The notes beneath the pieces are model-generated. The model saw nothing but the letters and a program-made list of their open reading frames with translations, ran no database searches and had not been told where the DNA came from. This document shows positions 8,394 to 15,681 of a stretch of 64,000 nucleotides of DNA, piece by piece (within the stretch, counting starts at the first letter, position 1; each line of letters begins with the position of its first letter). Made by a program: the position numbers and the translations under genes. The stretch spans positions 10,123 through 74,122 of the forward strand of contig CAZGQD010000006.1 of NCBI GenBank assembly GCA_964527395.1, written 5' to 3'. Origin of the DNA: GCA-2688265 sp964527395 (GTDB taxonomy: Archaea > Nanobdellota > Nanobdellia > Woesearchaeales > GW2011-AR9).

Positions 8394-8723
8394 ATGGGAA
8401 AAGAGATTTTTTTAGCAAGAACAGGAAGTGGTAGTTTATATCGTTTAACAGTTAGTGTTTTATTAGGAAAAATTAGGAAAATTACTATGCGTAAATTGTT
8501 AGGAACTAAGTCAGATTTAATTCCTGATGATTTGGAAGTTGAAGCAATTAAAAGGACAGGTGAAAGAAGGTTTACTTCAATAGTTGATATTAGCGGGAGG
8601 TCTAGATTGGCAAATTTTAGAGAAGGGCAAATTGTTAAAGGAATAGCATTTACTTTTCGTGCAAAAGATGGATCTTCAATGGGAACTACTACTAGGGTTA
8701 GTGGACTTTTTATTCCAAGGTGA
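8394..8723 (+). CDS. Small conserved-looking protein, unknown function
   Basis: This is a 109-residue basic protein rich in beta-type segments (GSLYRLTVSVLLGKIRKITM, RRFTSIVDISGRSRLANF, IVKGIAFTFRAKDGSS), ending GLFIPR. No family is recognised. It has a TATA box at about 8331-8339 and a GAGGTGAT ribosome-binding site before the ATG, which supports a real gene. It is transcribed divergently from uvrB over a 110-bp shared promoter region. Confidence 0.65.
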   Translation: MGKEIFLARTGSGSLYRLTVSVLLGKIRKITMRKLLGTKSDLIPDDLEVEAIKRTGERRFTSIVDISGRSRLANFREGQIVKGIAFTFRAKDGSSMGTTTRVSGLFIPR

Positions 8724-8753
8724 GAAAAAAGTAATGATTTTTTAATATTATTT

Positions 8754-9389
8754 TTATTTTTCTAACTTCCATAAACCAACATCAATGAATTCTTTTTTCT
8801 TTTTATGATGTTTCATGGTTTTTTTTAGAGGAAATTTGTATCTGTAGGTTCTAGAAATAGTGAAATTGTGGTCTTTGCTGATAGCTTCAATGAACTTTTT
8901 GGTAGACCATTTATGCATAGAGTAGATTTTGTTTGCTGTTTTGAAGGCAGTTTCTAAGAACAATTTGTCTACATGTTTGATTTTGGTACCAAAAGGAGGG
9001 TTTTGGACTACGCAATCTGTTTTGATATTTGATTCTTGGACGTTCATGTTGTGATAGATTGTTCTGTTTTGGTCTATTTCAAGATTGTTGCAGTTTTCTT
9101 TGCAAGTTTCTAGGATCTTTTTATCAATGTCTAAGAAATGTACTTGTTTTGCACCCATTAGAAGCAAACCGATACCTAGGATTCCTGGACCACAAGCAAA
9201 GTCAGCGAATACTTTTTCTTCTATTTCATTATTGATGTGCATTTCCCAAATCCATTCTGCAGCAATATCAGCAGGAGTTTCGTATTGTTCTAGTTTGATG
9301 TTAGGGTTTTCAAAACTTTTTAGTTGTTGAAGAATAATTGTTAGTTGTTTTTTTGAATTTGCTCCTTGCATTTTGTTTAAAAAAGGCAT
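8754..9389 (-). CDS. METTL5-like RNA N6-adenine methyltransferase
   Basis: The 211-residue protein has a Rossmann methyltransferase core: FADFACGPGILGIGLLLMGA (SAM-binding motif I), VHFLDIDKKIL (motif II) and VVQNPPFGTK (catalytic NPPF motif of N6-adenine enzymes). This order and the NPPFGTK...DKLFLETAF ending resemble the archaeal/eukaryotic METTL5 group, which methylates an adenosine in small-subunit rRNA. The target here is inferred from the family. It faces the small gene at 8394 tail to tail. Confidence 0.82.
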   Translation of the reverse strand: MPFLNKMQGANSKKQLTIILQQLKSFENPNIKLEQYETPADIAAEWIWEMHINNEIEEKVFADFACGPGILGIGLLLMGAKQVHFLDIDKKILETCKENCNNLEIDQNRTIYHNMNVQESNIKTDCVVQNPPFGTKIKHVDKLFLETAFKTANKIYSMHKWSTKKFIEAISKDHNFTISRTYRYKFPLKKTMKHHKKKKEFIDVGLWKLEK

Positions 9390-9694
9390 TGTAGTTATAA
9401 ATGTTTTAGTTGTTTTTTGTAAATTTTGTTGTTTGTTTTAAGTTTTTTTAAAATGGATTTGATTTTTTATAGTTTAATATTTTATTAATTTTTAATTTCA
9501 TTTTGTCGTCTTTAATTTATTTATTTACTATCTCTTTTTTCGTGAGAATTATTCTTTGTTATCGAAATATATATAAAGGGTAAAAAAAGTTTTTTCAATG
9601 GATGGTTGACAAGAGATGTGTTTTCTTGTCTAAAATAAATTTGGGATTTTTTGAAAATTCAATGATCCTTAATTGAAAATGTGGTGTTAAAAAG
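9390..9694 (+). promoter_or_regulatory. Promoter and long leader of the winged-helix gene
   Basis: This 305-bp AT-rich stretch holds no gene. A TATA box (ATATATATAAAG, 9567-9578) implies a transcript starting near 9600, giving a leader of about 95 nt, unusually long here. The leader can form a hairpin with a 7-bp stem (GACAAGA 9608-9614 with TCTTGTC 9624-9630). It also contains a second pair of related segments (TTTTCAAT and GAAAATTCAATG). A regulatory leader is possible; no known riboswitch class is recognised. Confidence 0.4.
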
Positions 9695-10150
9695 ATGGCA
9701 GAAGTAATATCGGAATTCGTAAAAGTTAAGAAAGCTATTGAAGAGCATTTATTTGCAATTAATGAGAACTCTCTTGAGATTTCTTCTTTGTTTGATTATT
9801 TACAAGATGTTGAAGAAAAAATTGATCGTCTCTCTGCAAGATTAGATCAATTACAGTTATCGTCTGTTCCTAAAGAGAAGAAAGTGGCTTCTTTGACAGA
9901 AAGTGAACGTTTGTTGTTTGCTCAATTATATACTGCGGAAAAAGCGTTAAGTTATGGTGAACTTGCAAAAAGATGTAATTGTAGTCATTCAGAAGTATCA
10001 GTTTGTATTGGTTCTTTGTCTTCAAAAGGAGTTTTATTTAGTCGACAGCTACATCATCAAAAAATGCTAATTAGTTTAGATAGTAATTTCAAGGAAAGGC
10101 AAGCTAGAGAGAATTTGGTTAATTTGTCTCTTGAGACTTTTATGAAGTAA
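9695..10150 (+). CDS. Coiled-coil winged-helix protein (MarR-like fold)
   Basis: The 151-residue protein has an N-terminal coiled coil (SSLFDYLQDVEEKIDRLSARLDQL, about 30-56). A helix-turn-helix follows at about 70-130: LTESERLLFAQLYTAEKALSYGELAKRCNCSHSEVSVCIGSLSSKGVL, with the wing at RQLHHQKMLISLD. It is probably a dimeric DNA-binding regulator. The long leader and the salvage operon immediately downstream make autoregulation or control of that operon plausible, but this is only inferred from position. Confidence 0.7.
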   Translation: MAEVISEFVKVKKAIEEHLFAINENSLEISSLFDYLQDVEEKIDRLSARLDQLQLSSVPKEKKVASLTESERLLFAQLYTAEKALSYGELAKRCNCSHSEVSVCIGSLSSKGVLFSRQLHHQKMLISLDSNFKERQARENLVNLSLETFMK

Positions 10151-10263
10151 GTCTGAAGGAGCTTGCTAGCCTTTTAATAATTTTTTTGTATTTTTACTTT
10201 TTTGTTGAGGTTTTCATTTCTTAAAAGGAGTGTTTTTTAATGAATTCTATTATTAATAACAAT

Positions 10264-10276
10264 AAATTATATATAC
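10264..10276 (+). promoter_or_regulatory. TATA box of the salvage-type operon
   Basis: AATTATATATACT lies about 32-40 nt upstream of the GTG start at 10307, matching the archaeal box A position. An in-frame stop at 10298-10300 excludes an earlier start for that gene. Confidence 0.55.
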
Positions 10277-10306
10277 TACTGTTGAAGAAACTTGTTTTGA
10301 AATATA

Positions 10307-11434
10307 GTGGTAGTTTATCTTCAAGAAGTTCCAGGTTTATCTTTATCAAGAGATAGTTTTTTGTATCAAATTCATGGGTCAGATTCAACTGGTTCAAAAA
10401 TGAGTTCTTATATTGCATCAACTCCAGAAACTAGAGCAGTTTGTTCAGACCCAGGTGTTTTAGGGTCAAGGTTTATGGATAATATTCAAGATGCTATTCA
10501 AAGAGTTGTTGAAGAAGGTCTAGTTTCACAGATTAAAGGTTATTGTTCGGAAAGAAATCAAGCAGATGTTCTTGAAATTGTTCGTGGGGGGCGTTGTTAT
10601 GATTCTAGAAGAGGGTTAGAATCTTTAGGTTTAAATGTGACAACGCATACTCTTGTTTGTCAAAGAAAACAAGAAGAGAGCGGAGAATGGGTTTTAAATA
10701 CAAGTGGAGCAAAAGTATTTTCTGAAGAACGAGTAGATTATAAAAGAGATGTAAATTTGTTTTGTGGGGATATAGTTGCAACAGGAACATCACTTGAAGG
10801 TGCGTTAAGATATACTTTTGAGGAAGTTGCTTCAAAAGGTTACAAATTGAATTCTTTTAATTTTTTTACAATTGGTGGTGAAAAGGCAGAAGAAGTTGTT
10901 CAAAAATTAATAGGGGAATATGTGCATTTGTTAACTGATTCATTCCATGCTAATGTGGTTTATTTAGAAGGTCGTTTTGGTATTGCAACAACAGAAACTC
11001 CACTTGTTCAAAAGTATCCTGGTACAGATTTGTTAGTTTGTCATGAAGATGCAATAATTGCTCCTGAGTTTGCAGAGACTTTAGTTATGAGTCCTTCCTC
11101 TTTATTGCTACCTTGTGTAATTCAAGATGGTGGTGCCCGTGCTTTTAGTCCACAAAAACAACAAAATGAGATGAGACATCATTGGTCTGTGTTAAAAGAA
11201 AGAGCAGGAGCTGGATTAACCTTACATGAAGCAATTAATGAGAGATACCCAATTGTTGGAGTTAATACTGAAAGAGATTTAAGGAAGATTCATCCTGCTT
11301 GGAAAGAGTTGAGTTCAGGGAAAATTAATGAGGTTCTTGCTTCAAGGCGTTCATATTTGTCAGTTGAAAATAGTTCTAATGCATTGATAGATATTTGTAA
11401 TGAAGAGCTTTTAGAAGTAGATCGGTGGTATTAA
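10307..11434 (+). CDS. Phosphoribosyltransferase-like protein
   Basis: This is a 375-residue protein with a GTG start. The segment NLFCGDIVATGTSLEGAL (about residues 150-168) is a PRPP-binding loop of the type I phosphoribosyltransferase fold: acidic residue, small residues, then TGTS. At 375 residues it is much longer than salvage PRTases (about 180-220); the extra about 200 C-terminal residues (SSLLLPCVIQDGGARAF...) match nothing I recognise. It is separated by only 4 bp from a nucleoside phosphorylase gene, so the pair probably acts on the same base or nucleoside. The actual base is unknown. Confidence 0.7.
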   Translation: MVVYLQEVPGLSLSRDSFLYQIHGSDSTGSKMSSYIASTPETRAVCSDPGVLGSRFMDNIQDAIQRVVEEGLVSQIKGYCSERNQADVLEIVRGGRCYDSRRGLESLGLNVTTHTLVCQRKQEESGEWVLNTSGAKVFSEERVDYKRDVNLFCGDIVATGTSLEGALRYTFEEVASKGYKLNSFNFFTIGGEKAEEVVQKLIGEYVHLLTDSFHANVVYLEGRFGIATTETPLVQKYPGTDLLVCHEDAIIAPEFAETLVMSPSSLLLPCVIQDGGARAFSPQKQQNEMRHHWSVLKERAGAGLTLHEAINERYPIVGVNTERDLRKIHPAWKELSSGKINEVLASRRSYLSVENSSNALIDICNEELLEVDRWY

Positions 11435-11438
11435 GATA

Positions 11439-12476
11439 ATGGCAGAGAAAAGCCATCATCTTGAAATCACCCCTGATTTTGTGCGGGATTTTCCAAATTG
11501 GTTAATTTCTGGTTCACCAGGAAGAACGGATCATATCTATTCTAGGTTAAATGAAAAAGCAGGTCGAATAGAAAGTTCAAGAAAATTACCTATTGCAGTA
11601 GGGTATCTTCATAGAGGTACTGTAGGAGGTAAATTTTTGAAGGTTCCAGTTGGTTTACTCACATCTGGAATGGGTATGAGTTCTGCAGAAATAGTTTTAC
11701 AAGAGTTACTTGAAGCAAGGATTGCAGCAGGAAGAAAAGAAACTACTGTGATTCGAGTAGGTTCAAGTGGGTCGCATCAATCAGACATTTATGGTGGAGA
11801 TGTAGTAATTGCAAATGGTACATTAGCTTCATTTGGAGCAGTGAGTGATTTTGTGAGAACTGATCATGATAGTGTTTCACATAATTTGAGATATGCTACT
11901 TTATTGGCTGCTGAGAAAGTAGTTGGATCAATTTTGGGTAATTCACAAGATGTTAATAGGAGAGGCAAAAGGCGTTCTTTGATCTATGGTGCTTTGCAGT
12001 ATAAACTTGCAGCAATGGAAGTTATGAAATTAGATTCTTGTGATTCTGAATTGGTCAATTTGATGGAGCAATCAACAAATAGAGTGGATTTTGGAGAGAG
12101 TAAGTATCATGTAGGTCCAGTTTTTTCAAAACAGACCCTAACAAGTGAATCTAGAGAGGCTTTTTTGGTTGGTGCAGAAGAGATACGTGATAATAGACTT
12201 TCTTACCGTGAAAGAGTTCTTTCTGATCTTGGTGTTTATGCTTCAGAGATGGAGATTGGAATTATGACTTCGATTGCAAGAGTTGCAAAGGATATAGGCC
12301 ATAAACTGAGGGTAGGTGGGGTTATGGCGGTTTGGAACAATCCTAGGGATTCAAATAAGAGTCTTTCACCTTTGATAGCAAATAAAGATGTTTGTGATGT
12401 TGCAATGGATCGAGCAATTAAGTTGGGATTAGAGTCTGTTGTAAGTTTATATCAAAGAGATTTGATGTATAGTTGA
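11439..12476 (+). CDS. Nucleoside phosphorylase (uridine/purine phosphorylase family)
   Basis: The 345-residue protein shows the PNP/UDP family series: SGSPGRTDHI (phosphate-binding start), a GTVGG segment, LLTSGMGMSSAEIVLQELLEARI, VIRVGSSGS, GGDVVIANG, and ASEMEIGIM near residue 265, where the EME glutamates normally bind ribose. Enzymes of this family split nucleosides with phosphate to give base plus ribose-1-phosphate. It is longer than the usual 230-280 residues. The start is 4 bp after the upstream PRTase-like gene, indicating one transcript. Base specificity cannot be assigned. Confidence 0.8.
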   Translation: MAEKSHHLEITPDFVRDFPNWLISGSPGRTDHIYSRLNEKAGRIESSRKLPIAVGYLHRGTVGGKFLKVPVGLLTSGMGMSSAEIVLQELLEARIAAGRKETTVIRVGSSGSHQSDIYGGDVVIANGTLASFGAVSDFVRTDHDSVSHNLRYATLLAAEKVVGSILGNSQDVNRRGKRRSLIYGALQYKLAAMEVMKLDSCDSELVNLMEQSTNRVDFGESKYHVGPVFSKQTLTSESREAFLVGAEEIRDNRLSYRERVLSDLGVYASEMEIGIMTSIARVAKDIGHKLRVGGVMAVWNNPRDSNKSLSPLIANKDVCDVAMDRAIKLGLESVVSLYQRDLMYS

Positions 12477-12512
12477 TTTTAGAAGTGTAATATCTATAGA
12501 GTCATAGATAAC

Positions 12513-12810
12513 GGCAGTGTCCTAAATCTTAAAGCGCTTGGTCAGACTTTTCGAAATTGTAAGATAATTTCCAAACCCTCAACGCTTTGCTTATGAGGTT
12601 AGTGCAGGCGTGTCCATTCGCGTACTATTTTCCAAGTAGACATACTCAAGCAAGGCTAATTTCGAGCATAGCTCTCTTGACTTTGCTACGCAAAGTTTCG
12701 TAGCATTAAACTTTTAGTTTAATATGCTTGAAAAATGCTCGTTGTTTAGGTCTTGTGTCGAATAGTATTGCCAGTAGGAGACGGTCGCGCAAATGATTTA
12801 GGACATCGCC
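12513..12810 (+). repeat. Palindromic element A (298 bp, MITE-like)
   Basis: The ends are 16-bp inverted repeats with two mismatches: GGCAGTGTCCTAAATC at 12513-12528 and GATTTAGGACATCGCC at 12795-12810. The element is flanked by 8-bp direct repeats ATAGATAA (12504-12511 and 12811-12818). It contains an 81-bp block (12541-12621) about 94% identical to 59771-59851. It also carries hairpins such as TGCTACG/CGTAGCA and TTAAACT/AGTTTAA, and the conserved words ATGCTCGTTGTT and ATTGCCAGTA. TTTCGAGC...GCTCTCTTGACTT at 12660-12683 is shared with the element at 54980. Confidence 0.7.
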
Positions 12811-12868
12811 ATAGATAAGATGCTGGGTCTTTGTTCTGGCCTTTTGCGATAATTGGTAAAAGGTCTTT

Positions 12869-12995
12869 GGCGCGCTTGCCTCCTTACTGGCAATTACATT
12901 ATGAAATTACACCAACAACAAGCATTTTTGTTCATGAAATAGAACAAAAATTATTGCGTAGTTGTTTAGACCTGCGGTAAGTCTGGCCAAGCGCC
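12869..12995 (-). repeat. Palindromic element B (127 bp, inverted relative to A)
   Basis: Read on the minus strand it shows the same landmarks as A: GGCGCTTGGCCAGACTT at its start, a 10-bp hairpin ATTTTTGTTC/GAACAAAAAT, then ATGCTTGTTGTT, ATTGCCAGTAAGGAG and a closing GGCGC-type inverted end. The central hairpin differs in sequence from that in the copy at 59761 (ATTTTTGTTG/CAACAAAAAT), but pairing is kept in both. It sits tail to tail with A. Confidence 0.6.
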
Positions 12996-13114
12996 ATAGG
13001 ACTTTTATTATAAAATCGCAAAATGATGAATTTGCTAAAATTCAGCGTCTGGAAAATGATTTTTCCATAAAGGCCAGCTTAAGTACATAGCATCATAGCA
13101 TCATAGATAACGTA

Positions 13115-13125
13115 AGATATATAAG
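13115..13125 (+). promoter_or_regulatory. TATA box of the pilin-like gene
   Basis: AGATATATAAG begins 3 bp after the end of the compound repeat and 34 nt before the ATG at 13149. Position and sequence match an archaeal box A; the transcript would be nearly leaderless. Confidence 0.55.
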
Positions 13126-13148
13126 GGAGAATTTATTCTTTCGTATAG

Positions 13149-13706
13149 ATGGTTAGGGTATTTGATAAAAAAGGTTCTATTAATCTAGCAATTAATACAA
13201 TAGTTATGGTAATAATAGGCATGGTAATTCTAACTAGTGGACTTTTGCTTATGAAGCAGTTCATTTCTGGAGCTGAAGAGATTAAAGAAGGACTTGATGC
13301 ACAAACTGAGTCTGAACTTCAGCGTTTGCTTGTGGATCAAGGGAAGAAAGTTGCTCTTCCATTGCATACAGTGACATTAATCGGAGGTGATAGTCATGTT
13401 TTTGGGTTAGGGATACTTAATATTGAAGCTGCAACTTATGGGGATTCTTTTTCGATAGAGGCTGCTTTTTCAAGGTATTTGAATGAGGATAACAGTGAAA
13501 CATCAACAAGTCAACATGCGATCTCATGGTTGCTTTATGATGAAGGGCCTTTTTATATTGAAGAAAATCAATATCAAGCTCAAAGTATTTATTTAGAAGT
13601 ACCTAATACTGCTACTAAAGGGACTTATATCTTTAATGTTTATGTTTATGATGGTAATGGAAATCGTTATGACAGTGTAAAAAAGATGTATGTGACAGTT
13701 GAGTAA
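13149..13706 (+). CDS. Archaeal pilin-like protein with class III signal
   Basis: The 185-residue protein starts with a short basic leader and KKGSINLAINTIVMVIIGMVIL, a prepilin-peptidase type site after KKG followed by one long hydrophobic helix (residues about 9-32). The rest is a beta-rich ectodomain ending in YIFNVYVYDGNGNRYDSVKKMYVTVE. This layout is that of archaeal type IV pilins and related surface proteins; it is probably membrane-anchored or assembled into a pilus. No pilus ATPase or prepilin peptidase is in the window. Confidence 0.75.
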   Translation: MVRVFDKKGSINLAINTIVMVIIGMVILTSGLLLMKQFISGAEEIKEGLDAQTESELQRLLVDQGKKVALPLHTVTLIGGDSHVFGLGILNIEAATYGDSFSIEAAFSRYLNEDNSETSTSQHAISWLLYDEGPFYIEENQYQAQSIYLEVPNTATKGTYIFNVYVYDGNGNRYDSVKKMYVTVE

Positions 13707-13753
13707 GCTCAATAGAGGTAAGATTTATAATGTCTATTTGATTTTTGTTTTCT

Positions 13754-13888
13754 ATGAGTCCGTGGTTATTACTGATATTGATAATAGTTGGAAATTTAGT
13801 GATCTATTGGATTTTTTATGGGCGTAGGAAATTTGAAGAGAAATTAGAACTTGCAAGAAGATCAGATACAGATGGTTTGGAAAAATAG
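13754..13888 (+). CDS. Small single-span membrane protein (44 aa)
   Basis: The reading frame ATG 13754 to TAG 13888 encodes a hydrophobic helix (SPWLLLILIIVGNLVIYWIF, residues 2-21) followed by a charged tail (GRRKFEEKLELARR). This is the usual pattern of a small inner-membrane protein with a cytoplasmic tail. It lies 47 bp after the pilin-like gene and 17 bp before the next gene in the same direction, so it is probably co-transcribed. No family is recognised. Confidence 0.6.
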   Translation: MSPWLLLILIIVGNLVIYWIFYGRRKFEEKLELARRSDTDGLEK

Positions 13889-13905
13889 TTTTTTGAGGTA
13901 GGAAT

Positions 13906-14421
13906 GTGGCAGAAAGGTATTTAGTTGTTGATAGGTTGAAATTTTCCTATGAGGGGCTTTTTAATGTTTCAGAAGTATATGCAGTAATTACTAATTTTTT
14001 CTTTGATAAAGGGTGGGATTACTATGAGAAAGTAAATCAAGAGTTAGTAACACCATCAGGGAAACAGTTTCGTTTTGTGATAAAACCTTTTAAGAGTGTA
14101 ACAGACTTTTATAAGATACATATTTTGATAAAATTGAATTTTTTTGATGTAAAAGAAGTAGAAATTGAGCATAAAGGACAAATGGTTAGGATGAACCAAG
14201 GCCTAATGAGAATGATGATAGATGCGCATATTCAAGCAGATCGTAAGGAAGTGTGGACTGATGGGGGAGTTAAGTGGTTTTTGCAGTTGATTTTTCAGAA
14301 ATATTTTTTTAAGCAGCATTTTGATCAAACAAAAGATTGGTTGGAAAGTGATGTTTCAGATTTGTATGAAAAGGTAAGAACTTATATGAATTCTTATAAT
14401 TATAGATATAAGAATAAATAA
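13906..14421 (+). CDS. Unknown conserved-type protein, paralogue 1 of 3
   Basis: This 171-residue protein has a GTG start preceded by GAGGTAGGA. Its pattern is LKFSYEGLFNVSEVYAVITNFFFDKGWDYYEK...ELVTPSGKQ, then a beta-strand region, a GQ turn, W-rich helices and DLYEKVRTYMNSYNY. It matches the gene at 14629 (YSGIFHISELFSSINVALQEKGYTLQEK...EVVTENGK) and, more distantly, that at 52753 (YKGLFDYDAFYAGLVDWAKNYNFKFHE). Not secreted by sequence. Function unknown; three copies in 40 kb suggest a lineage-specific family. Confidence 0.7.
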   Translation: MAERYLVVDRLKFSYEGLFNVSEVYAVITNFFFDKGWDYYEKVNQELVTPSGKQFRFVIKPFKSVTDFYKIHILIKLNFFDVKEVEIEHKGQMVRMNQGLMRMMIDAHIQADRKEVWTDGGVKWFLQLIFQKYFFKQHFDQTKDWLESDVSDLYEKVRTYMNSYNYRYKNK

Positions 14422-14446
14422 TGAATTAAGAACATATTAAGAACAA

Positions 14447-14537
14447 ATTAGGAATAATTGATAAATTATGAATAAAGATGAATTAGGAACAATTGATAAA
14501 TTATGAATAAAGATGAATTAGGAATAATTGATAAATT
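14447..14537 (+). repeat. 35-bp tandem repeat, 2.6 copies
   Basis: Near-identical 35-bp units run 14447-14481, 14482-14516 and 14517-14537 (partial); units 1 and 2 differ at one base (GGAATAATTG against GGAACAATTG). The units touch without spacers. They fill the gap between the two paralogous genes and contain no open frame. A slippage-type repeat is the simplest reading. Confidence 0.8.
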
Positions 14538-14557
14538 TGGTATGAAAGTTTGTTTGA

Positions 14558-14632
14558 ATGTTTAATGGGAAAGAAGTTTGTGAATTTGAAGAAAATGATG
14601 TTGTTTTTGAGAATGAGGAGAGATTTATATGA
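14558..14632 (+). CDS. Possible 24-aa leader-type reading frame
   Basis: ATG 14558 to TGA 14632 encodes an acidic peptide (MFNGKEVCEFEENDVVFEN, then EERFI). Its stop overlaps the start of the next gene as ATGA, a layout typical of translationally coupled genes. The evidence is position only; a competing 23-residue frame overlaps it. Low confidence. Confidence 0.25.
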   Translation: MFNGKEVCEFEENDVVFENEERFI

Positions 14633-15264
14633 CTGATAGAAATTTTGGAGAAAGGAGGCTTGTGATTAATGGAAGGACTCTTAAGTATTCAGGGATTTTT
14701 CATATCAGTGAGTTATTTTCTTCAATAAATGTAGCTTTACAGGAAAAGGGTTATACTCTTCAAGAAAAAAGGCATGAAGAAGTTGTGACTGAAAATGGTA
14801 AAAATATCTTTTTTGAATTGAGACCTTATAAAGAAAAAACTTCTTCTATTATGCTTTTGATAAAAATTAAGATCAATTTGAAGAATGTAGTTGAACAAGT
14901 TCAAGAGCTTCAAGGTAATATTTTTAAATTTGATAAAGGAGATATTGAGATTGTTTTTGATTCTTGGTCTTATTCAGATGAAGAAAATAGATGGGGAGCA
15001 AACCCAGTTACTTATGTTATTTCTGCTGTAATTGATAAGATTTTTTACAGTTTGCCTGAACTTAATAATTTTAAGGGTGAAGTTGCAGGAGATACAGGTT
15101 TTGTATATTCTAAAATTCGTTCACTTTTGTCATCTTATCGTCGTAGAGATGTCAAATATGTTCCAGATGAAGATGTGAGAAAACAAATAGAATCTGAAAT
15201 TGAAGAAGCTCAAGAGATGGATTTGGATGAAAAAAGTAAAGAAGTAGAAAATAAGGATAAGTAA
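14629..15264 (+). CDS. Unknown conserved-type protein, paralogue 2 of 3
   Basis: This 211-residue protein is homologous over residues 10-185 to the gene at 13906; shared signs are the Y-x-G-(I/L)-F start, EKGY/DKGW, EVVT/ELVT and the final Y-x-K-(I/V)-R-(S/T)-(L/Y) helix. It has an added charged tail of about 35 residues (QIESEIEEAQEMDLDEKSKE). GAGGAGAG precedes the ATG. Function unknown. A T-run at 15309-15322 probably terminates the transcript. Confidence 0.72.
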   Translation: MTDRNFGERRLVINGRTLKYSGIFHISELFSSINVALQEKGYTLQEKRHEEVVTENGKNIFFELRPYKEKTSSIMLLIKIKINLKNVVEQVQELQGNIFKFDKGDIEIVFDSWSYSDEENRWGANPVTYVISAVIDKIFYSLPELNNFKGEVAGDTGFVYSKIRSLLSSYRRRDVKYVPDEDVRKQIESEIEEAQEMDLDEKSKEVENKDK

Positions 15265-15308
15265 TGAGTTTTATCTTATTTTCATTATATTTTTATCAGT
15301 TTAATTGA

Positions 15309-15322
15309 TTTTTTTTTTTTTT
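15309..15322 (+). terminator. Poly-T terminator after the paralogue pair
   Basis: A run of 14 T lies 45 bp downstream of the second paralogue stop codon. It touches the stop of the convergent small gene at 15321 and would terminate plus-strand transcripts. Confidence 0.5.
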
Positions 15323-15569
15323 ATTTATTATTTATTTCAATGTCTTTTTTTTCTTCAACTAATTTTAGAAATTGTTTGAAATTTGGAGCAGTACCTTCAC
15401 TTTCTTTAGTGTTTTTATGCTTGATTTCACTAGTTTCGTTATTTTTTTTAGAGTTGAATTGAATTTGGGATCTTTGTTCTTCGCTTTCTTTAATGTGTTT
15501 TTGAAGAATTTTAACAACTTGACTTAATCTTTCAAGTGAATCTGTTTGTGTATCTATTGTAAATTTCAT
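15321..15569 (-). CDS. Small coiled-coil protein (82 aa), unknown
   Basis: The N-terminus MKFTIDTQTDSLERLSQVVKIL reads as a short beta strand (KFTIDT) followed by an amphipathic helix that continues to about residue 40, then a charged, disordered tail. I associate such short proteins with this archaeal group, but no function is known to me. TTTATA-like sequence about 30 nt upstream on the minus strand supports transcription. Confidence 0.55.
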   Translation of the reverse strand: MKFTIDTQTDSLERLSQVVKILQKHIKESEEQRSQIQFNSKKNNETSEIKHKNTKESEGTAPNFKQFLKLVEEKKDIEINNK

Positions 15570-15681
15570 TAGAATTTATTTAAGGTAAATTGTTTATATA
15601 TTTTTAGTTTTTTAGTCTGTTGAGAGTATTTTTGAAAGTTATTTTGGAATGTTTTTTAAATAGTGATAATTTTTTTAATTA

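Larger units (their letters stand above)
12502..13112. repeat. Nested palindromic elements between 12-bp direct repeats
   Basis: This 610-bp gene-free stretch is bounded by identical 12-bp direct repeats TCATAGATAACG (12502-12513 and 13101-13112). Inside are element A (12513-12810), inverted element B (12869-12995) and intermediate inverted pairs: TTTTGCGAT 12842-12850 with ATCGCAAAA 13015-13023, and CTGGCC 12836-12841 with GGCCAG 13072-13077. The layout looks like successive insertions of small terminal-inverted-repeat elements into one site just upstream of the pilin-like gene promoter. No transposase is encoded. Confidence 0.7.

Noticed and set aside
14447..14537. 35-bp repeats considered as a CRISPR array
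   Set aside because: Units touch each other without spacers and there are no cas genes; a slippage tandem repeat explains it.
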